From Saccoglossus kowalevskii (lineage: Eukaryota > Hemichordata > Enteropneusta > Harrimaniidae), in the NCBI RefSeq assembly GCF_000003605.2, contig NW_003121452.1:2384-15094 (forward strand): a stretch of 12,711 bases of DNA, read 5' to 3'. The position numbers were made by a program, and so were the translations under genes. Each line of letters opens with the position of its first letter. Positions within the stretch are counted from its first letter, which is position 1. Below are positions 1 to 8,545 of the stretch, in pieces. The notes under the pieces are model-generated. The model had not been told where the DNA came from and ran no database searches. It saw only the letters and a list, made by a program, of their open reading frames with translations.

Positions 1-169
1 AACTGATGGACATGCACAAAGAGACTTGACCCAAACAGAAACTTATGATGTATGCATGAAGTGATTATTTTATACACAGACAGAACTAATAGTTTCCATT
101 TCATATAAATTATTCAAATCATAATTATGCAAGTTTATTTTACAATGTACTGTTGAGGTTGATGCGTAC
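1..169. other. Sec15 intron, unique-looking AT-rich sequence
   Basis: This stretch lies on the transcript-downstream side of exon G, inside an intron that leaves the window. I see no exon, repeat or RNA gene in it. Confidence 0.5.
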
Positions 170-1055
170 TACCATACTTGACCGCGTTGGCACCCAGGGT
201 CCTCAACTCATAAAATCAGGATTTTTTAGGGGTGGGTGCTTACCCGAGCACCGTGTGACAGATTGAGGAAGATATTATGTCTTTGAAAGTTTGAGGGAAA
301 ATAAAATTACGAAATTAGGTGCGTCGTCATTGACTCTTACAATGAAGAAACAGAAATGGTCAAATATGAACATTTTATTACAAAATTAATAACGTACCAC
401 CCAAATTTACAAATTGAGTCTGGAACACAGTCAAAAAAAATGTTCATCATTATCGCCACTAACGAATGTGTCAGATTGTATGATAAAAAGTACTTTCCGC
501 GATGATGTATTTGCATTTGACCTGCATCAACGTCCTTTGACCTAATTGGTCAAGTCTGTTATTATCCAATGAAAATGCTGTGTGATATACCAACACAATT
601 CTTCAGAAATTCTCGAAGACTCTCGGGTAACGCAATGCAGAAGTGAATTATTGATGTCGAAATACGATCTGTTGGAATTGATTTCGGCAAATAAACGACA
701 TGTTTTTGTTTTTTTTAAATGGTAACTAGCAATTTTTATTGGTAAACTGAATATGCCATGAAATATTTACTGCATTTTACTTTTATTAACAGGTCATTGT
801 GGAAGCATAGTTTACACACGGTTACCGTGGTCTACGCATTCATAACATATTCATGCCGGTCGATATTCACGCTGTATCATGATATAAAAACGATTACCAG
901 TTTTTGTTAGGTAATTATCAAAGACCAAGTTTAAAATTAGTGGCATTTTGAAGGGGTGGGCGCTTTGCCGAATGTGACCCCGAATATAAAAATTGCACAA
1001 AAGTGGGGAGTGGGCGCTTGACCGGGCATGGGTGCTAACGGGGTCGAGTACGGTA
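170..1055. mobile_element. Non-autonomous TA-flanked DNA transposon (MITE-like), 886 bases
   Basis: The left end reads TACCATACTTGACCGCGTTG, and the reverse complement of the right end reads TACCGTACTCGACCCCGTTA. Over the outer 27 bases, 23 match by eye. Both ends begin with TA, which fits a TA target-site duplication of the Tc1/mariner type or a related superfamily. Just inside the ends, a GGGTGGGYGCTT motif followed by CCG occurs three times in the same orientation, near 228, 955 and 1009. No transposase ORF is present. Short 'GGGCGCTT ... TACGGTA' repeats are widespread in marine invertebrates, but I cannot name the family. Confidence 0.65.
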
Positions 1056-1313
1056 TCTCAAGAATAAATTCTTGGCAGTATTCTTAATAACCATATTTGG
1101 TCTATTACACAAATGTAGTCTCATATTTCAATTTCATTGCATGTGAGCTGAAATGCAAGTGTCTTAGCATATGGTATGTGAATCATTTTAATAGGATAAA
1201 AGTGCATTAATTTTCCTTCTGATTGGAAAAATAGAGTTACTGCAACAAGTATAGAACAATACATTTGTCCTTTAAAGTTTGGCATGGAATGGACATAAAC
1301 AAACTCACTATAC
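1056..1313. other. Sec15 intron after exon G
   Basis: This is intronic sequence between the donor of exon G and the transposon. An open stretch on the minus strand runs through exon G's donor in a different frame from Sec15, and it shows no family resemblance. I found no further exon here. Confidence 0.6.
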
Positions 1314-1425
1314 CTCTGCAAGTCCAAGGTGGGTTTTTTTAATCAATGCTGAGAGGCAACCGCTTAAGGTTCTTGATAGTAATAAATTAGTTGATTTTCG
1401 TACCATGTCATCAACTTCTGTATGA
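1314..1425 (-). CDS. EXOC6: Sec15/EXOC6 internal exon G (last in window)
   Basis: This 112-base exon begins with the T that completes the AG|T serine codon, followed by 37 residues: HTEVDDMVRKSTNLLLSRTL, then SGCLSALIKKTHLGLAE. The DDM-RKSTNLLL-RTLS block is characteristic of Sec15. The acceptor reads CTTTGTAG. The preferred donor is GTATAG, giving a phase 0 end after LAE, where the family continues with LVQIIINTTHL. A stronger-looking GTGAGT lies five bases further on and would change the phase. The next exon is not visible between 1 and 1313, so the protein continues beyond the left edge. Confidence 0.94.
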
Positions 1426-1639
1426 CTACAAAGACAACATTTTCGCTATGTAAATTCAAGCTATTTGATATTAATATGTGCACATGTGATGATATTCATA
1501 TAAGAAAGTTATATATTCAAGATGTGCAAATTATACAATACTAGTAAAATGACTCCAGCACTAATACGTCTGAAAACTCGAAGTGATTTCATTTGTTCAA
1601 CTAATGTAAAAAGAATACAACTACTATCAACATAAGTAC

Positions 1640-1749
1640 CTGAGATTAAGATCTTCTGAGAACTTCAAACATGCATAGATGAACTCTTTTATTTGGCGAT
1701 ACGTTGTAGGAACAAACTCTGAGAATGGTAACCTTTTAGGATATGATTG
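1640..1749 (-). CDS. EXOC6: Sec15/EXOC6 internal exon F
   Basis: This 110-base exon enters in phase 0 and leaves in phase 2. It encodes QSYPKRLPFSEFVPTTYRQI, then KEFIYACLKFSEDLNL, then the bases AG of a split serine codon. The KEFIYACLKFSE block is one of the most recognisable parts of Sec15. The acceptor reads TTTTCACAG and the donor GTACTT. The exon is too short and lacks a suitable ATG, so ORF finding misses it; it was found by looking for the continuation of exon E. It is separated from exon E by a 253-base intron and from exon G by a 214-base intron. Confidence 0.96.
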
Positions 1750-1802
1750 CTGTGAAAACACATTCAGAAGTTTAATTTCACCATTTGTAAACCAATACAC
1801 AC

Positions 1803-1880
1803 ATCATTTGACTATGTTCCTGCTTAGATCATGTGACGTATTATTCTTGGCCTGATCATGTGACATAGTGTTCTTGATTT
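1803..1880. repeat. Three degenerate units of about 26 bases
   Basis: ATCATKTGAC-type starts occur at 1803, 1828 and 1855, each followed by a TTCYTG-like stretch. They form a small imperfect tandem repeat inside the 253-base intron between exons E and F. Confidence 0.55.
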
Positions 1881-2002
1881 AACCTGTTAACATTTGGTAA
1901 ATCATGGTAATTAAATTATTCATAAGGCTAGTAAACAAATCTCTCTGTGAACTTGTTTTTGTCTGCTTGCCAAATAAATGTGTGTCTTTTTAATTTAATT
2001 AC

Positions 2003-2206
2003 CTTCTCAAGTTGTTCATCATAGAAAGGAAATTGATGTGTGATTTCATGATACACCTGAGGTGTTTCCACATACATAGATGTATAATTATCTTTATCAA
2101 ATATGTCACGGAATACTTGAACCCATTTCTTCATTAATATCTCATTATACTGGTCTTTGATTTCTACCAGTAACTCCAGCAACTTTGATGCAGGAAAACC
2201 ATAACT
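2003..2206 (-). CDS. EXOC6: Sec15/EXOC6 internal exon E (largest in window)
   Basis: This 204-base exon encodes 68 residues in phase 0 at both ends. It starts SYGFPASKLLELLVEIKDQY and runs through KKWVQVFRDIFDKDNY to HQFPFYDEQLEK. The YGFP, RDQYNE-like, FRDI and FPF blocks are strongly conserved in Sec15 from animals. The acceptor is CTTTTCAG and the donor GTAATT is weaker than the others. The open frame continues past the donor into LKRHTF, but the Sec15 family continues with a KxFPF-like sequence, which is found in the next exon, so splicing at 2003 is preferred. An internal ATG at codon 11 is not a likely translation start. Confidence 0.97.
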
Positions 2207-2760
2207 CTGAAAAGTTAGAAAATAAAAATACCATGGGATGAGTCGATGAGATAGAGTCTTTAATTAACATGAATAATTTATATCACTACAGTGTGATGTC
2301 ACAAATACCAAACACTGTCATTGTTCTCATTATCAGCAATATAAATGTATTCATTCTGCCACATATTTCAACATCAAACAAACATTTCCAGCCCATATCT
2401 TGGCTTGGATCCGAAACCGGTTAACATTATATCCAGGTTTGAAAGAAACCAAATAAAAAATGTTTGAATTATTGTAACATGCAGAAAATTTGTTATGATT
2501 GACAGGGGAAGACATTTTCCCCTCATATAACTTGACCTCCATCTACAATTATACAGACAAGGTAAAAAGTGGTTAGTACACATAGTTGCTATGAGCATGG
2601 GACAACAAAATTAAAACTACAGAAACTAATTATACACATTTCAGTAAAATTTGTTTCAGAGTTGTGACATTAGATCCTCAATATGGAATAAATTAGATTA
2701 CTACCACAAAAATAAAAATAAAAAATAATGAACCAGACTTAACATAGTTTTGTTACTTAC
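2207..2760. other. Sec15 intron between exons D and E
   Basis: This 554-base AT-rich intron contains overlapping minus-strand open frames at 2351-2598. They lack homology that I recognise, disagree in frame with each other, and have no coding bias. I see no repeats or RNA genes. Confidence 0.6.
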
Positions 2761-2832
2761 AGTTATTGTATGACAGAATAAAACAATAAGATTCTTTATT
2801 TCAAGTAGGAGAGTTGCATCTGTACAGTATGC
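2761..2832 (-). CDS. EXOC6: Sec15/EXOC6 72-base internal exon D
   Basis: This 72-base exon is in phase 0 at both ends and encodes 24 residues that begin AYCTDATLLLEIKNLIVLF. The LELKNLIV-type block matches vertebrate Sec15 directly after the RTHS sequence of exon C. The acceptor is CTTTCCAG and the donor is GTAAGT. It is separated from exon C by the largest intron in the window, 4702 bases, which holds two mobile elements. Because it is a whole number of codons with phase 0 at both ends, skipping it would leave the frame intact. Nothing in the sequence shows whether it is actually skipped. Confidence 0.96.
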
Positions 2833-3170
2833 CTGGAAAGAAAAAGAACTTTTTATTACAGCCTTGGCTGTCAAAGTAATGAATCACAGAACACAAATTA
2901 GTCATTATTGTCGTGACCCCCCAAAAAAAGGCCTCATAAAATAAGCCATGCATGACACAGTTAGTTATCGAATTTAAGATATATAGTTTTGTTAATAGTA
3001 ATATAGCTGGAATATAAACATGTCAGGAATATGATAATGATGATTGTTTAACATTTAAATGATTGACATTTGTATCTGATCGTCAAACGAGTATTGAGAG
3101 ATATTGCTCTGGAACAGCATTAATTAAAACAAAATCAGCCATTTTGAATACATGTATAACGAATATATAC
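2833..3170. other. Sec15 intron segment without recognised content
   Basis: This is the transcript-downstream end of the 4702-base intron. It holds the pyrimidine-rich acceptor region of exon D and otherwise AT-rich, unique-looking sequence. Confidence 0.5.
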
Positions 3171-3830
3171 AAGCAGCCTGTCGGCTGAGATAGCTCCGCT
3201 GTTATCAATGCACATTTCAATTAAAGAACAGAAGCTTTCATCAGAAAATGAACAATATGTATAGTATCAAAGCAATCAGACTTGCTGTTTTCAAAAAAAA
3301 TTTAAAAATACAAAAAAATGTGTACAACTTTTTATCAAAACTATTCATCAAAATTAGATAATTGAAGAACAAAATCATCCCGAAATGAACAAACCTGTAG
3401 TACTTACATATGTAATATCTAAGCAATCAGACTTGCCATTTTAACAAGTCAAAAATATCACTTTTTACCAAAAATGACAAAAATATTCACCAAAATTAGA
3501 GAATTAAAGATATCATCATGAAATGAACAAATCTGAGAGAGGTCCACATGTAGTACTTACATATGTAATATCAAAGCAATTGGACTTACGGTTTTTAACA
3601 AGAAGTCGAAAGTATCACTTCTTACCAAAAATGACAAAAATATTCACCAAAATTAGAGAATTGAAGATATCATCATGAAATGAACAAATCTGAGAGAGGT
3701 CTACCCAAGTTACATATACACCAAGTATCAAAGCATTCAGGCTTGTAGTTTTTAAGAAGAAGTTGAAAAAGTAAAATATTGACACGAACGACGACAGACA
3801 ATCTGCTCGACAAAGTCGACAGCAGGGCTA
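3171..3830 (+). mobile_element. Pearl-like non-autonomous element, short copy with three tandem units
   Basis: The left end, AAGCAGCCTGTCGGCTGAGA followed by TAGCTCCGCTGTTA, is nearly identical to the sequence at 10341. The core repeats at 3267, 3418, 3571 and 3728 (spacings 151, 153 and 157), with each unit carrying CAATCAGACTTGC-like, CACTTTTTACC and CACCAAAATTAGAGAATT blocks. The right end has GACACGAACGACGACAG, then AGCAGGGCTA, a weak inverted match to the left TAGCTCCGCTG. Short inverted ends around a tandem core of about 160 bases is the architecture known from bivalve pearl elements and Helentron-associated non-autonomous elements. Assignment to that class is inference. The strand is arbitrary and only marks that both copies point the same way. 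Confidence 0.7.
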
Positions 3831-3892
3831 AAAGTTGACGGACGATGGACAATCACTCACATGATAAGCTCTGCTCGACAAAGTCAACAATG
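3803..3892. repeat. Hairpin and duplicated CTGCTCGACAAAGTC block
   Basis: CTGCTCGACAAAGTCGAC at 3803 can fold back on itself with the following AGCAG, forming a stem with a small bulge. CTGCTCGACAAAGTCAAC recurs about 70 bases later. This block marks the right edge of the pearl-like copy and is absent from the second copy at 11645. Confidence 0.5.
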
Positions 3893-4519
3893 TAGCAATG
3901 ATTGAAATTGGTCAAACTTTGTGACAGTCAGTGAATTTTTTGGTTTGCTAAAGTATTTTACGACACATGAATTTAGCAGACTTCATCACCCTCAACAGAA
4001 GGTGCTGTGCAGTGGTAAAAAAAATGACAGGTGAAACAAAAATCAGACCACACTGACCAGGTATAAGTAGGCCTAAAAACACATGCTAAATTTGATTCTA
4101 GGGAAATAAACTTGGTGGAAATTTGAATTTACATGCACTGTAGCCACAACAAATGACCACAGTGTACTATGTAACAAATAAACACAACAATCAAAATATG
4201 ATCTTGTCCCAGTTTTTTCTCTAGCTTGCCTGTTTTTTGTTAGTACCCATCCATATTTTAGCAATACTTTAAAACAGATTGTAAACAGTTGTTGAGATGG
4301 ACTCACTGTAAACACAGTTATGATGATGTAGCCCCTTTGCCTTTGAACAAAACATAATTTAATCATCACATTACATGTTATATAATTTTTTTGTTAATTT
4401 TGGACCAATTGAACAAAACCTGAACAAGTGGAAAACTACGGTATTCAAAGGGTTACAGATACTATCTGTACCAATGCAACAATGTATAATACATATTCAT
4501 ATTTATGCAAAATAGGGTA
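3893..4519. other. Sec15 intron segment without recognised content
   Basis: This is AT-rich sequence between two mobile elements. A minus-strand open frame of 98 codons (4073-4369) shows no domain or motif I recognise and no splice or coding support. I regard it as chance. Confidence 0.45.
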
Positions 4520-4548
4520 TACAGTACTCATTTCGCCCAACCTCCCGC
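4520..4548 (+). repeat. Left terminal inverted repeat of the Tc1-like element
   Basis: This is the 29-base end that starts TACAGTACTCATTTCGCCCA. It pairs with 7485-7513 on the other strand with one mismatch. It is followed by an 11-base inverted repeat, CTTCCGGATTT at 4552 against AAATCCGGAAG at 4618. Confidence 0.8.
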
Positions 4549-5446
4549 ACGCTTCCGGATTTCGATCGCTTTTTTTTCGCTCGCTTTGTTCAATTTCCGC
4601 TTTTTTTTCGACCGCGCAAATCCGGAAGTATCCGCTCACGCAATCGCTCACTCGCTCGCTCACTCACCTGACAGCGCAACCGCCCGCATTTACAGTTCAT
4701 TACCTACTGTTTCATGTACAAGTGTGTCATTTTTGTTTTTATGATGTTAAAATAAGAATAAATACAATCAGAAATTTATAGAACGACCGTTGAAAAAAAT
4801 AAGGTGGATCACACGGCCATATAAAATTGGTAATAATACATACGCGTAGTAATAATGTCCACCATAAACAAGATCGAACCAAACATGTGAAATCAAATAC
4901 AACACTGACACAGACACAACTAATATGAAATAAAACCATTCTATTTTTGGTGGAGAGCGAAAAATGTCTACTGTAGAGTACGTTATTCGTTGAGTAATGC
5001 ACGCATGGTTTGGGTTTAACACGGGTCAAGTTGTAGTTATGTAAATCTATGGCACCTATAACAATTGAAGAATATCTGCAGGAATAGTAAGACTGTGAAA
5101 AAAACAACCAATCGATTGTTATAGAATGACAGTAGTGTACAATTTGTCAAACAAATACAATACTTGCAAATGTAATGTCGGCCAGCGCCCATCTTACTTG
5201 TCCAAGTTGTCGAAGCCGACATCAATGGAGATCGCGTTTTTTAACTAGGCGGCTGGCAAGCGGACTAACACGTTACATAAACTTGTTGAATTACAATTAT
5301 GGTTTTTATTTTTGCGCCCAATGTCTCGTTATAAAATAAAGGATTCAAATTTTGCAGGGTATTCCGTTTTTTTGCGAACTCTGGGCGAAATACTTTCATG
5401 AGCTGTACGTAGTTCACTTACAGCCAAAACAAAGTCAGCTTGGACA

Positions 5447-5565
5447 TTAAGTTGTGAGACGCGACAAAACAAACGCTCCCAGTGATAGATTACGTGAATA
5501 AAAAAACAAAATAAACGCAATCAAAGGCGCCGACCACGCGCTTTGGAAATAAATAGAACGCGTTG
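5447..5565 (+). repeat. Left arm of internal 119-base inverted repeat
   Basis: This arm aligns without gaps to the reverse complement of 6627-6745, with 94 of 119 bases identical by hand count. The best-kept block is AGGCGCCGACCACGCGC. It is probably an ancient internal duplication or a long inverted terminal arm of the surrounding transposon. Confidence 0.75.
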
Positions 5566-6626
5566 CTAAGAGGAATCACACCTGCATCTCGACGTCTCCG
5601 GTCATGAGCAGGGTTTGCCGCGTCTTAGAAAAATTGAAAGTTAAAAAAGGAATCAGTGTCGGGGAACCATTCACAATGTTTGCATGAAAAATCCCACGCG
5701 AAAGCACTATTCGAATGGTACCTGAATCCCGATTAATTCATAAATATGAATCGGTAAGGGTCAATTTCCTGCAATCCTTTCAAGATTAAATTTGCCTCCG
5801 AAAATCTTTCTAACGATGACCTGGAAGATTGCCATGATTGAGTGCCACCATTTCTGTTTTATTCAGTATAATAATACAAATGTTCACCCCAACAGAGGTG
5901 GACATACAGTTTTAGCGACCCGAAGAGCTCATTGTCAACCAAGGCGAAGCAGTACGATAAAGACTTTCCGTTCCCAATAAATAATTATAATAAAAAAAAA
6001 AAAACTTCTCGTTCCCGACATTATGAAATTCTTTCGTTTTTGGGGAAAAACCCTGGAAAATAAACTGATTTTGACAAGATAATTTAGAAATTGATATTAA
6101 GAATAATTCATAACGAAATGTATTCCATATGTACCCATAATTTTTTTTCATAATTACTGATTACACACGAATATTACAGAAAAAAATAATTTGCTATATT
6201 ATCTATATTTGTGCCTTTTATTTGTCTTGAATCATGACTGAAAGGAGATGGATGAAATTACAAACTATGTAGTGTGTTCGACAACTCATGTATGAACAAC
6301 AATTTTAATAAATATGATTTTACTTGATAAAATTACTGTAATTTTCTACATAAAAACAAAAGAATTTCACAATGTCTTTATTATCATAGCATTGTTGGTA
6401 ATAATTGAAAATGATACATCCACGTGAACCTGCCTATATGAGATCGGAGGAGTCTCTGTTTTCAACTTTTACAGTGATCAACATTGCGTTCGAGTCGAGT
6501 TTTTAGTAATTACAAGCCTGATTTACATTTTTCTTGCAGTGTTTTTCGTCAATGTATTAATGTATAAGTGCTTTGGGAAATAACATAATTATATTGCGCG
6601 AGTGAAAGAGTTTGGTGAGACTGTCA

Positions 6627-6745
6627 CAACACGTTTTATTTATTTCCAACGCGCGTGGTCGGCGCCTCTGATGGCATTTATTTTGTATTTTTGTTTTCAA
6701 AATGTATCACTGGCTGCGCTTGTTTTGTTTTCCTCAACAAATTAA
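6627..6745 (-). repeat. Right arm of internal 119-base inverted repeat
   Basis: This is the partner of 5447-5565. On the minus strand it starts at the end of the transposase-like ORF and includes its stop codon. Confidence 0.75.
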
Positions 6746-6841
6746 CTGTTCCGAGATCTCTTTCATTTTTTGTCCGGCTGCTGCCAATCCAATAATTCGT
6801 CGCCGCATGTACTCAGACAAGCGATTAATCGTCACAGTCAT
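6734..6841 (-). pseudogene. Transposase N-terminal helix-turn-helix remnant (Tc1/mariner type)
   Basis: A 35-codon ORF begins with ATG and contains RLSEYMRRRIIGLAAAGQKM followed by KEISEQL, then a TGA stop. The pattern of basic residues, IIGL, an AAG turn and a second helix with EISEQL resembles the first DNA-binding helix-turn-helix of Tc1-like transposases (R-x-R-I-x-x-L-x-x-x-G-x-S-x-x-E-I-A). The second DNA-binding motif and the DDE catalytic core are absent, so it cannot act as a transposase. It is most likely the decayed 5' end of the element's own gene. Similarity was judged by eye, and a chance resemblance cannot be fully excluded for such a short ORF. Confidence 0.5.
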
Positions 6842-7364
6842 TATACTCGTAGTTTAAGTCCAATTGATTTGTAGAAATTCAGCTATGCGATAATTATATG
6901 TGCAGTTTTGTTTTGTTAACCAAGTTAACCAATATATTTTCTGAACTACAGCATTCGTATTACTTATGCAAATTGAGTAAGGGTCATAGTGTGAGTTGCG
7001 TTCGCAAATAACAAAGTGTCAAATTATTTTGAGCGCCGTTCGGAATAAATTTAGTCAAAATCACACACGGAAACACACAAACAACACACAAATACTAGTA
7101 CTCAATACATATCGCGATTGACCAGTTATATAGCTGCTTGAACTACACACACTAGGACGTAAATATGTAAATACAGGTCACAGTTCGACTTGCGTAGCAA
7201 ACGTTACAATGTGTCAAGTGATTTGAAGGCGTCTTTGTTCCAAAAATCGTCATTAAAACCTAAATTTATTACGAATAAAAACTTAAATTTATACATACAA
7301 TGTACGATCATTGTTACTCCAGCGGTCGGTTGGCAAGCGGACGATGTTTCTGAAGCCAGCCATA

Positions 7365-7432
7365 GCAGGAGCGAGCGAACAAAAGCGAGCGAGCGAGCGA
7401 ACAAAAGCGAACGCGAGCGAGCGGAAAAAAAG
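7365..7432. repeat. Degenerate GAGC-type simple repeat
   Basis: The sequence is built from GCGAGCGAGCGA and GAACAAAAGCGA blocks near the right end of the transposon. A reverse-strand counterpart (CGCTCACTCGCTCGC) occurs near 4640-4670 at the left end. Confidence 0.7.
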
Positions 7433-7484
7433 CGGTCGGTTTCCGGTCGGAAAGCAGCGAGCGGTCGGAAAAAAAGCAATAAAA

Positions 7485-7513
7485 GCGGGAGGTTGGGCGG
7501 AATGAGTACTGTA
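7485..7513 (-). repeat. Right terminal inverted repeat of the Tc1-like element
   Basis: This is the mate of 4520-4548, with one mismatch in 29. It lies 21 bases from the boundary of exon C. Confidence 0.8.
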
Positions 7514-7534
7514 TGATGCATGTATAAAACTTAC

Positions 7535-7655
7535 TGAATGTGTTCTAAGAATAGCAAGTATTTTATGTAAAGCTACATTCCAGAGTTCATCAAGGTATTC
7601 TCTTGTAACCAATCCTTGGGTCGTACTAAGAACATGGTCTTCAACAACAAAAAAT
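7535..7655 (-). CDS. EXOC6: Sec15/EXOC6 internal exon C
   Basis: This 121-base exon supplies one base to the split glycine codon and then 40 residues, from FFVVEDHVLSTTQGLVTREY to ELWNVALHKILAILRTHS. These are hallmark Sec15 residues. The acceptor reads TTTTCCTACAG and the donor is GTAAGT. The frame is open on both sides in genomic DNA, but the extra sequence has no Sec15 similarity and is intronic repeat. The exon is closely hemmed in by mobile DNA: a Tc1-like element ends at 7513 on the donor side, and another repeat element starts near 7699 on the acceptor side. The exon exits in phase 0 and joins exon D, giving the expected HS-AYC junction. Confidence 0.97.
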
Positions 7656-7698
7656 CTGTAGGAAAAAACATCAAAATCAAAAAGAGCGTTAAAAAACA

Positions 7699-8466
7699 AG
7701 TCATTGAAAATGACACAGTCCCCGTTAAATTTTTGAAAGTTCTCTTTGTGCTTGTCATATTAAAGCTGAGGGGTTGTCCTTGAAACTTGAATGAGTTCCA
7801 AGTGGCATATACAACGGATTGTTTATTTACATCAAAACATGTGTTCCGTGTAGTAGTAATATGGCCAAAAATAAAAACAGCCGTTATTCGGCCATCTTTG
7901 ATCTGATTATGAAACACACTGATATGTATGATGTACATGTATGTGCCAAATACGAATGAAAAAAGTAGATAAATTGTGGAAATATAGTAGTAAGGCCAAA
8001 AAGTCAGATGGCTGTCAATCGGCCATCCTTGACCAGATTTTGAAACAAATTGTCGTGGACATGCATCCTAAGCCAAATTTGAATGAAAACTGACAGAGCA
8101 CGTCCAAGACACCGCATAAAAAAACAGAACAAGATGCCTGCCAGTTGACCATCTTTGATCCAATTGCGAAATAAATTGTCATGGACATGTATCCTAACAT
8201 GTATAATCTATGTACCAAGTTTGAATGACAACTGACAAAGCACAACATTTTCAAAAAACAAGATGGCTGCCAGTCGACCATTTTGAATCGAATCGCTAAA
8301 CCACTGCATGTGCATATGTCCCACATAAGGTACTAGGCACATGCAAAGAATGAACGGAATCGGTCCAAGGGATTCTGAGATATGACTCTGGACGGACGCA
8401 CAGACGCACGAACGGAGACCGAATTATAAGTCCCTGTTTTCGGACTTCGTTCGAACGGGGACTAAT
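7699..8466. mobile_element. Non-autonomous element with AGTCCCCGTT ends and four 128-base units
   Basis: The left end has a small perfect hairpin (GTCATTGAAAATGAC) followed by AGTCCCCGTT. The right end has AACGGGGACT, the inverted match. The last 45 bases can form a second hairpin, AGTCCCTGTTTTCG with CGTTCGAACGGGGACT. The core repeats four times, at 7890, 8021, 8147 and 8276 (spacings 131, 126 and 129), with shared GGCCATCTTTGATC-like, GAAACAAATTGTC and TGGACATGTATCC blocks. The end is rich in GGACGCAC motifs, as in many mollusc repeats. No transposase is encoded, and the minus-strand ORF at 8015-8326 is translated repeat. Exact borders are uncertain by a few bases. Confidence 0.65.
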
Positions 8467-8545
8467 AAATTAGCAATGTAATTCTCATTTTCATCACCTT
8501 TATAGCAAATGATGTGTAGAAGGAAATAATTACAAAGAAATTTAG

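Larger units (their letters stand above)
4520..7513. mobile_element. Decayed Tc1/mariner-like DNA transposon, about 3 kb
   Basis: The left end (4520-4548) starts TACAGTACTCATTTCGCCCA. The right end (7485-7513), reverse-complemented, matches it at 28 of 29 bases. Both termini begin with TA, which fits TA target duplication. Inside both ends lie GC-rich stretches of CGCTCG or CGAGCG repeats with runs of T or A. A nested inverted pair lies at 5447-5565 and 6627-6745. A 35-codon minus-strand ORF at 6734-6841 resembles the first helix-turn-helix of Tc1-type transposases. No intact transposase remains. Two separate inverted miniature elements of one family could also give these ends, but the nested inverted pair favours a single element. 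The right end is 21 bases from the donor side of exon C. Confidence 0.6.

Noticed and set aside
516-553. Two TTTGACCT words resembling nuclear-receptor half-sites
   Set aside because: They lie inside a transposon, are short enough to occur by chance, and have no promoter nearby.
1121-1327. 68-codon minus-strand ORF beside exon G
   Set aside because: It overlaps the end of exon G in another frame and lacks any recognisable domain.
4428-4781. Overlapping ORFs on both strands at 4428-4781 and 7190-7521, some sharing GRLG-MSTV ends
   Set aside because: The shared residues come from the transposon terminal repeat. The rest is low-complexity CGCTCG sequence open in many frames.
5037-5225. Possible first exon starting MSASTTWT with a GTAAGA donor
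   Set aside because: It would end in a phase that does not fit exon D. There is no other exon to join and no recognisable protein.
7289-7699. 136-codon ORF extending exon C on both sides
   Set aside because: Only 7535-7655 matches Sec15. The downstream part translates the GC-rich transposon end and the upstream part is intron.
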